From contig PZJY01000005.1 of NCBI GenBank assembly GCA_031472005.1, forward strand, positions 124,001-188,000: a stretch of DNA of 64,000 bases. Reading direction: 5' to 3'. Origin of the DNA: Tetracladium setigerum (taxonomy: Eukaryota > Ascomycota > Leotiomycetes > Helotiales). Below, in pieces: positions 58,187 to 64,000 of this stretch (its first letter is position 1; every line of letters begins with the position of its first letter). Both the position numbers and the translations under genes were made by a program. The notes under the pieces are model-generated. The model was not told the origin of the DNA. It made no database searches and worked only from the letters and a program-made list of their open reading frames with translations.

Positions 58187-59370
58187 AACAAAACCAGACA
58201 AATGCTGATTTTTTTGATCTTGTCATTAGGGTGGTCTACTTAAAGTCACCCTAACGCGGTGGCGGCGCCGACACGATCAATCACCACGGTTGCCCTTGCG
58301 TTTTTGATGCGACACATTTTACTTGTACAATGGGATGTTTGGATGGTAAGGATGGTATGATGATCGCCTGGCTTTTTTGATGATTGGGTCTGATTACGTA
58401 CTTCGCTCTGGTCTTTATGATGGATACCCCCGGTCTTTACGTTGCTTTATTTTAGTGGTAGTAATAGGTAGTGCCGTAATGATACCAATTTTTTGTAAAA
58501 AAATCATTTTTCGGTTTGTGTTTGTATCTTATTCGTGAAAGTGGACGGCCCAGGGCTGTGATCGGGTCGTAGTTGGAAGGGGGTCAGAAAAAGTTGAAAG
58601 GAGGAGTTAGCACTGTCAGGGCGCGCATATGCATAGCATTAGATTCAGTTGATATATTTAAAATAATAGTTTACTTTACCTAATAATAAGAATGTCAATA
58701 TATCGGTAGTAAATACTTATGAGTATATAAAGCTTATGCCCGCAAAGGACTATACGATGCGCATATGCACGTAGAATACCCGGACTTATTTTGCCAAGTC
58801 CTGACATCCTTTCAACAATATTCCATGAGGTCAGGTGATAGGTAAATTCAGTGACTATGAATTATGACATATTTGTATCAAGGCTTTTTATTTTTATAAA
58901 GGTTTATTTCGCCCTATCCTATTCGGCATGTCCTCCAGTATCATTTGCACTCGGGTTTCGACCGCGCCCAATACCCAAAGTCCGAGGAACTCAAAAGAAT
59001 ATACACATCCTTCCATTCAATCTACCGAGTACCAAACAAGCTCCCGCCGAGTAAACGAGAAGACAAGCGCCGTCAAGCTACCAGTCAAGAACGAAAAAGA
59101 CAGCCTGATGCCCCCGCTCCCACTACTCAACAACAGCAGCAATCGCCTCAACCAACCCAGCAAATCTCACTTCAAGATCAACCTTCCAAACTGCCATAAA
59201 CTCATCCCGCCATTCACTCCCCCTCGAAGACCAAACAAACCTCGTCCTCCCCTCCCCTCCACCACCTCCTCCAACGCCATCGTCCCATACGCAATCATGC
59301 CCAGATAATCCGGTCTTGACAGAGGTTTACTTTTCCACGCTAGGTTAGGGGATTTCTCCCCGGCTTTTAA
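58187..59370. other. Intergenic region with AT-rich island
   Basis: 1.2 kb between the SPFH gene and a decayed gene. From about 58635 to 58920 the sequence turns strongly AT-rich with many TA steps (for example GATATATTTAAAATAATAG), unlike the rest of the window; this fits RIP-mutated or relic sequence. No gene or intact element was recognised. A Pro/Ser/Lys-rich frame at 58928-59308 is unsupported. Confidence 0.5.
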
Positions 59371-59800
59371 GAGGCCTTGAGATCCAGAGAAGAAGACTGT
59401 TGATCTTTGGGGAACTGGTGACGAGACTTGGGATCTCATGGCCGAGAGAGATGCTGTTGAGTTCTCGGCCGAGATCATTCAACACGATGATGCTGCTGAG
59501 GGTGGCTTCTGGGAGATCCATTCCGGCTCGTACTCACCGCGAGATCTCGCGAGGATTTGCAAAGAGGTCAGAGGAGTTGAAGCCGGTTTTAAACCTAGAG
59601 GATCTTTGGACGACTTGAAGTACCCTGCTTTCAGCTTGCGGGACAAGAATCCGTAAAATGACTATTACAGCTCTATTGGGTTGTTCTACCAACTCCGTCA
59701 GCTGGATGGGACTTATTCCTTGAAGAATATTGATAATGCCAAGCTGAATGTTAAAGCCACGACTATGGAGGATTTCCTTCGTCAGAATCCTCAAATCTGA
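59371..59800 (+). pseudogene. NmrA-like NAD(P)-binding protein, 5'-truncated, in-frame stop
   Basis: One frame from about 59371 reads KTVDLWGTGDETWDLMAERD, EFSAEIIQHDDAAEGGFW, SYSPRDLARICKEVRGVEA and GSLDDLKY, then meets TAA at 59654-59656 and continues in the same frame for 47 codons (NDYYSSIGLFYQLRQLDGTY to MEDFLRQNPQI) to a natural-looking TGA at 59798. This is the C-terminal half pattern of fungal NmrA/isoflavone-reductase-like redox sensors. The N-terminal Rossmann part is absent or unrecognisable; upstream codons include further stops. The premature TAA follows CCG and differs by one C-to-T change from CAA. A single-base deletion cannot explain it, so this is real decay, not the homopolymer problem seen in other genes. 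Confidence 0.75.
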
Positions 59801-60168
59801 GATGAGCAGAGTCGCAGGGTTTCGCATGATGATGAAAATCAGGGAATTGTGGTTTTAGCTTGATTCAACTATACTAGAAGAAATCAAAACTTGGTATAAT
59901 TTTCAATGAGAATGTGGACATTGAACTTGTGAAGGGAGTACGAGGATACAATACGTTCGTCACGCTAACATGGTTCTAAACCAATAGTAAGCTGAAGCGA
60001 GAGTCTCAGCGTGATGGACTCTTTATAGGCATGCGTATTTTTGAAACCTGGCTGGCCAGCGGCTGAAGGAATATCATCAAGGCAACCTTTTCTGATTCTT
60101 TGCACTTGTCAGTTTGTTAAGATTCTTTTCGTATTTTATCCCGTTGCGTTTAGACCAGAGAATTCAAG
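59801..60168. promoter_or_regulatory. Upstream region of the HET-domain gene
   Basis: 368 nt between the pseudogene and the HET-domain start. Pyrimidine-rich near the end, with CAAG before the ATG. No specific site identified. Confidence 0.4.
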
Positions 60169-62889
60169 ATGGCGGATTCATCAAGCAATTTCGTTAAATG
60201 CGATCTAGTCTTCCACGAGGAAGACAACAATTCAATACCAATTAGCCCTGACGATCAGAGCCCGGATTCTGTGAACCGTCTAATGACGAACATGGCGGTG
60301 CTAGGGATGGGACTAAATCCATTCGGCCCATCTGCTTCCAGTTCCTCCTCAAATCACATGGGAGTTGCGAATCAACATCTCCAAGAAACCAAAGAGCGAG
60401 CATTAGAATCCAGCAACCTCAACCCCGAATCGAGCAATGACACGACTCAGCCGGAGCCTTCGCCAGAAGAATTGGAAAGAGCTCGAGTATTCGCTAGATT
60501 AAGGAAGCCCATTCGTGGATATGATGAGCCAGTGGGTGAATCACTGCCTGATGATGATGATGAACCGTCAGGCCCGATGGGGAGTTGCTGGGCGTTTCGA
60601 ACCTATTCTGAATTCGTTACTATGGCTGCTCGAATCCCCAATCTACCTTCCTCTCATCTCAACGTTATATGTAGTCTTTATTTGCGATGGAGCGAGGCAT
60701 GGAATGACTTGACGTTGGAAGTTCTTGGCAAGTGGCAGTTGGAAACCCGGCAGCAGTCGGACTCATGGGACACCACAAAGTCTAGAGACTCTGTGTGGAC
60801 GCTTATTGATCTCCCACTAGTGAACCGAGCAGAAGATACAATGGAAGATGCCAGGAATTGCCTTTTGGAGATTGTCAGGAAAGTTCCACTTCCTCATAAA
60901 GCACTGGATCCAGGACATTTCCGTACGCTTGTGTATGAGCCTAGAGACTTTACGAGACCTATTCGTGCGGAGATGAAAGCCCGTAAAATTGGAAGTCGTT
61001 CTGATTTGGATGGGTACTACGATGCCTTGTCTTACTGCTGGGGTCCGCCGTCTCAACTGCAAAAGGTCGTGTTCATCGATGGGCGAGCGATGGTCATTGG
61101 GAGCTATCTGTACGAAGCAATGAACATGCAGAACTATGATCGGCCATCCGCAACTTGGATCGATGCCATTTGCATTCGTCAGGATGATCTGGTCGAGAAA
61201 TCTCAGCAACTACCTTTGATGGGACAAATATACTCAGGAGCCTTGACCGTGGTGTCATGGATAGGCGAGGAGGCGGATGACAGCCGCTTTGTCTTGGACT
61301 GTATAAAAGATAAGAATGTCGACGCACAATGCACGACGCGATTCATTGACGGCTTTATTAAGTTGTTACAGAGGGACTACTTTAAAAGAGTATGGATCAT
61401 GCAAGAAATTGCCACGGCTAAAAAGGCATATCTTTCTTCGACTTCTCACAGCATGGCATTCGCGTTTGAGGATTTGATGGAAGTTGTGAACTCCTGCCTT
61501 CACGGAGACCTCATGCAGAGATTTTCACGTCCCTGGGAAGTAGGCATGGGAATGGACACTCTCAACGTCGCGGATCGCATTCAGCAAAGCCTAGCAATGA
61601 TACATTTTGCCGAGGCGCGCACCAGACTGAGTGACACGCTACTAAACTCAACAATACTTCGACATGATCGGGCTCGAGCAAACTTCCAGCGAGGAATCGA
61701 TGTTGGCTTATTCAGCTACTTGGAAGCAGGGCGTGGCTTTGAATTCACGAATCCCAGGGATAAGGTATATGCTGTGCTTGGGATGGTCGATGCAGTACCG
61801 TCGCTCGCCTCGATCACTTCGGCAATTCAGCCAGACTACACCAAGTCTGTAGCGCAAGTATTTCACGATGCCATAGCAGTGTCTCTCCTATGGTACCCTG
61901 TGAGAATGGTTTCAGCTTTTTTTGTATTTCCACTGCTCAATCTTGATACCCAGTCGACGTCAGACGACGAGGAGAAGCCATGTTCTTGGACGCTCGACTT
62001 CTCCTTCGAGGGAGCAACATTTGCAGAAGTCATTTTCCACGAATCGAATCATTTCAGCCCAGTTGCCACCGAACAACGACGGCCGTATTCAATTTTTCGA
62101 GACACGAAAGAACTGTTTGCCTTGACTTTGATAGAGGGAGAGATCATTGACATTGTTCACGTAACGAGTCCTCTTTTTGCAAACCGGTCAATCGATGCGG
62201 ACGTTTCGAAATTAGAAGATATCACAGCGTCGTTGATGCGCGCTGCAGCTGAAGGAGATCTTGATTCAATAAAGAAAGGTACAAGTCAAGTCGCTAGCAC
62301 GATAGAGTACTCAGGATCACAATGGAAAGACGAATTCCTCAAAATTCTCGTTCGGATCGATCATCTATATCGCAAGCACTGTCATCATTGCCCCTCGCAA
62401 CGCGATCCAGTCCCGTTATGGCGAATTTTACTTGGAGCTCAAGAACCGAAGTCTGCTGCAAGAATGGCACTCGACCCATCAGTATGTCTGCATAAATTTG
62501 ATTGTCTCGTTGGACGAGCCTTCGAAAATAGTGCCATAGACAATCCAGATCCAAGAAATGCACCTAGTTCCACAGCCACTCGAATCATGAACTCTGCCAA
62601 TCCACTTACGCACGAGCTTGTCGCTGTACTTCTTTCTCAAACACCGCGAGATGCACGCAGCATATTTTTCACGAATAATGGTCGTATTGGGTTGTGTATG
62701 GCGGTTGCGGAGGTAGGGGACACTGTTGCAACGTTGTTTGAAGGATCTGGTGAGAATGTGTTGTTTGTGTTGAGGAAGACGGCTCAGAAGGATCGTTATC
62801 GTGTGAGAGCAGTTGCCTATCTTCCTGAGATGTGGAAAGGGCAGGGTGCGGATTCAACAATAGAGGCGAGTTACATCTGTATTGAGTGA
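60169..62889 (+). CDS. HET (heterokaryon incompatibility) domain protein
   Basis: A single uninterrupted exon encodes 906 aa. The HET domain starts at about residue 283: YYDALSYCWGPPSQ, then TWIDAICIRQDDLVEKSQQL, YSGALTVVSWIGEEADDS and RDYFKRVWIMQEIATAKKAY near 400, which are the three diagnostic blocks. The first 280 residues begin disordered and Ser/Glu/Pro-rich (SSSSNHMGVANQH) and continue into a helical part of unknown type. Downstream is FTNPRDKVYAVLGMVD, common to HET proteins, and a long C-terminal region (about 600-906) without recognised repeats. No NACHT, WD40 or TIR partner domain is seen. HET proteins trigger cell death after fusion of unlike hyphae, and many paralogues have unknown partners. 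It is adjacent to RIP-like relics, typical of variable chromosome regions. Confidence 0.93.
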   Translation: MADSSSNFVKCDLVFHEEDNNSIPISPDDQSPDSVNRLMTNMAVLGMGLNPFGPSASSSSSNHMGVANQHLQETKERALESSNLNPESSNDTTQPEPSPEELERARVFARLRKPIRGYDEPVGESLPDDDDEPSGPMGSCWAFRTYSEFVTMAARIPNLPSSHLNVICSLYLRWSEAWNDLTLEVLGKWQLETRQQSDSWDTTKSRDSVWTLIDLPLVNRAEDTMEDARNCLLEIVRKVPLPHKALDPGHFRTLVYEPRDFTRPIRAEMKARKIGSRSDLDGYYDALSYCWGPPSQLQKVVFIDGRAMVIGSYLYEAMNMQNYDRPSATWIDAICIRQDDLVEKSQQLPLMGQIYSGALTVVSWIGEEADDSRFVLDCIKDKNVDAQCTTRFIDGFIKLLQRDYFKRVWIMQEIATAKKAYLSSTSHSMAFAFEDLMEVVNSCLHGDLMQRFSRPWEVGMGMDTLNVADRIQQSLAMIHFAEARTRLSDTLLNSTILRHDRARANFQRGIDVGLFSYLEAGRGFEFTNPRDKVYAVLGMVDAVPSLASITSAIQPDYTKSVAQVFHDAIAVSLLWYPVRMVSAFFVFPLLNLDTQSTSDDEEKPCSWTLDFSFEGATFAEVIFHESNHFSPVATEQRRPYSIFRDTKELFALTLIEGEIIDIVHVTSPLFANRSIDADVSKLEDITASLMRAAAEGDLDSIKKGTSQVASTIEYSGSQWKDEFLKILVRIDHLYRKHCHHCPSQRDPVPLWRILLGAQEPKSAARMALDPSVCLHKFDCLVGRAFENSAIDNPDPRNAPSSTATRIMNSANPLTHELVAVLLSQTPRDARSIFFTNNGRIGLCMAVAEVGDTVATLFEGSGENVLFVLRKTAQKDRYRVRAVAYLPEMWKGQGADSTIEASYICIE

Positions 62890-63054
62890 GTGAGTACCTA
62901 GGGGGTAAAAAGTTAACAATTATCGGTACCGCAAACCATATATAATAAAAGGTCAAGCTATCGCAAAATTGATCAGAATACCACGATCGAGTACAATTGA
63001 GATCTGCAAGATTTGAAGACGATCATGATACAGTTTCACTCGAGAGCTACATGC

Positions 63055-63707
63055 TTATATCTTCGCGCCTACTGGTACAAGCTTACCTCCTTGCTCCTTA
63101 TCCTTTTGAACAGTGTAGCTCTTCCACCCAGCCTTTGGCAGGTCAATCTCCGGCTCCTCTGTCAAGAATTTCATAAACACACCATGCGTCACAATAATGA
63201 CGTCCGTCTTCTCCCCGTTGTTCAATTGCCCATTCAGGTCCACCAAGCCCGTTCTCACTCTCCTCGCGCGCTCGTGCACTACTTCATCGTCTGCAGAGAA
63301 TATACCCTCCTTCGATGGCCAACCTTCCACCAAGCTTTCGAAATTTAGCCTCGGGAAAGCCTTTTCCAATACTGCTCGATCGGAACCAGTGTCGCAGGCG
63401 AGTGCACTCCGCTCTTGCAAGAGTGGGTCAATTACAAGGCTCGCGCCATTCTCGACGCCGTTTTCAGAACTGGGATCGAAGTACCGTTTGTCAAGGATGC
63501 TAGGAAACGCAGTAAGAGCAGTCTGGATAGCGCGTCGAAGGGGGAAGTGATGATTATGCCAACGCGTCCGGCGTGTGGGAATGATTGGTCGAGTTTTGCA
63601 GCTTGTTCAAAGCCGAGCGCGGTCAAGGAAGGATCGAGCTGGGAGAAGTCTTTTGAGACATTGTGGACAGATTCGGCGTGGCGGACGAGATGGATTCGAG
63701 ATGCCAT
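63055..63707 (-). CDS. Histidine phosphatase (phosphoglycerate-mutase-like), one apparent frameshift
   Basis: Read from ATG at 63707, MASRIHLVRHAESVHNV has the RHxE-type phosphohistidine site of the histidine-phosphatase superfamily. After VGIIITSP the frame breaks inside a run of five C on the coding strand (plus-strand G5 at 63540-63544). With one more base it reads SPLRRAIQTALTAFPS, the canonical second motif, and flows into ASLVIDPLLQERSALACDTG, and VIIVTHGVFMKFL with the second catalytic His. The corrected product is 217 aa, a usual length for this family, without introns. It converges on the HET gene with a 165-nt spacer. Substrate is unknown; members act on sugar phosphates, nucleotides or proteins. 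Confidence 0.85.
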
Positions 63708-64000
63708 ACTATATATCTTTGTAGAGTTTAAAGTTGATAATATTCAAGAGGGAAAGTAGGGTCGGATGGGTTCAAGACGCGATAGGAACAAACAACGCCA
63801 TCGACGCCATTTCGCACGCAATATGTCGTGGGAGCGAATGGAATTCTCTTAACGTGACCTACTGCCTATCTGAACCATCTTTGACCATCTTTGATGCCAT
63901 TCACCACACAAAAATGTCACCACATAAAAATGGCCTCAGACAGTCTTTTGTAATCTTGCTCGGCAGTCTCCCAGTAGTTCAGCCCACTTCAGGGAAATCA
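63708..64000. promoter_or_regulatory. Upstream region of the histidine phosphatase
   Basis: Last 293 nt. No gene start or recognisable element; a short direct echo (TGACCATCTTTGA with CCATCTTTGATGCC) occurs around 63873-63895. Confidence 0.35.

Noticed and set aside
58928..59308. 126-codon Pro/Ser/Lys-rich plus-strand frame before the NmrA relic
   Set aside because: Compositional, no domain, and not continuous with the NmrA-like reading frame.
11770..63544. Programmed ribosomal frameshifting as the cause of the frame breaks
   Set aside because: The sites share no slippery heptamer, occur up to four times in one gene, and all have the same sign; not known for such fungal genes.

Overview
The window reads as nuclear DNA of a filamentous ascomycete (Pezizomycotina). 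Reasons: many genes with short introns (about 50-75 nt) carrying GTRAGT-type donors and CTAAC/CTGAC-like branch sites, a HET-domain gene, a Zn(II)2Cys6 regulator, a fungal Dsc2-type rhomboid protein, a septation-type Uds1 coiled-coil protein and a secreted GH10 xylanase. Leotiomycetes is my guess from protein flavour; I could not test it.

Layout. 0-10 kb is a dense housekeeping block: ING-type chromatin reader (partial, -), cis-prenyltransferase (-) divergent from DSC2 (+), a class I aminotransferase with eight exons (-), and the V-ATPase a subunit VPH1 (-). 11.7-14.8 kb holds a Uds1-type coiled-coil gene (+). From 14.8 to 33.0 kb I see no convincing gene, only repeats, palindromes and hairpins; this 18 kb tract ends at a C2H2 transcription factor (+). 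35.7-38.3 kb is the mitochondrial i-AAA protease YME1 (+). 39.6-46 kb is metabolic/accessory: an NTF2-FMO flavin monooxygenase (+), a GH10 xylanase with a Thr/Lys-rich tail (-) and a 2-oxoglutarate/Fe(II) oxygenase (-). 46.5-58.2 kb has mitochondrial seryl-tRNA synthetase (+), a Zn(II)2Cys6 regulator (-) divergent from a catalase (+), and a stomatin/SPFH protein (+). The last 6 kb has an AT-rich island, a decayed NmrA-like gene, a HET-domain gene (+) and a histidine-phosphatase gene (-).

The strongest unexpected signal is systematic. At least ten single-base deletions, each in or beside a short homopolymer (mostly C or G), break the frames of five otherwise conserved genes (Uds1, C2H2 factor, FMO, catalase, phosphatase); an eleventh is possible in the Zn(II)2Cys6 gene. 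Adding one base at each site restores family motifs, and every multi-exon phase sum then closes exactly. The simplest reading is homopolymer undercalling in the assembly, not pseudogenization. By contrast the NmrA-like remnant has a real in-frame TAA of CpA-to-TpA type next to an AT-rich tract, which fits RIP-like decay.

I found no CRISPR array, rRNA, convincing tRNA, intact transposon or recognisable secondary-metabolite cluster, and no clear new biological system. The best leads for novelty are the 18 kb gene-free tract upstream of the C2H2 factor and the GH10 tail.
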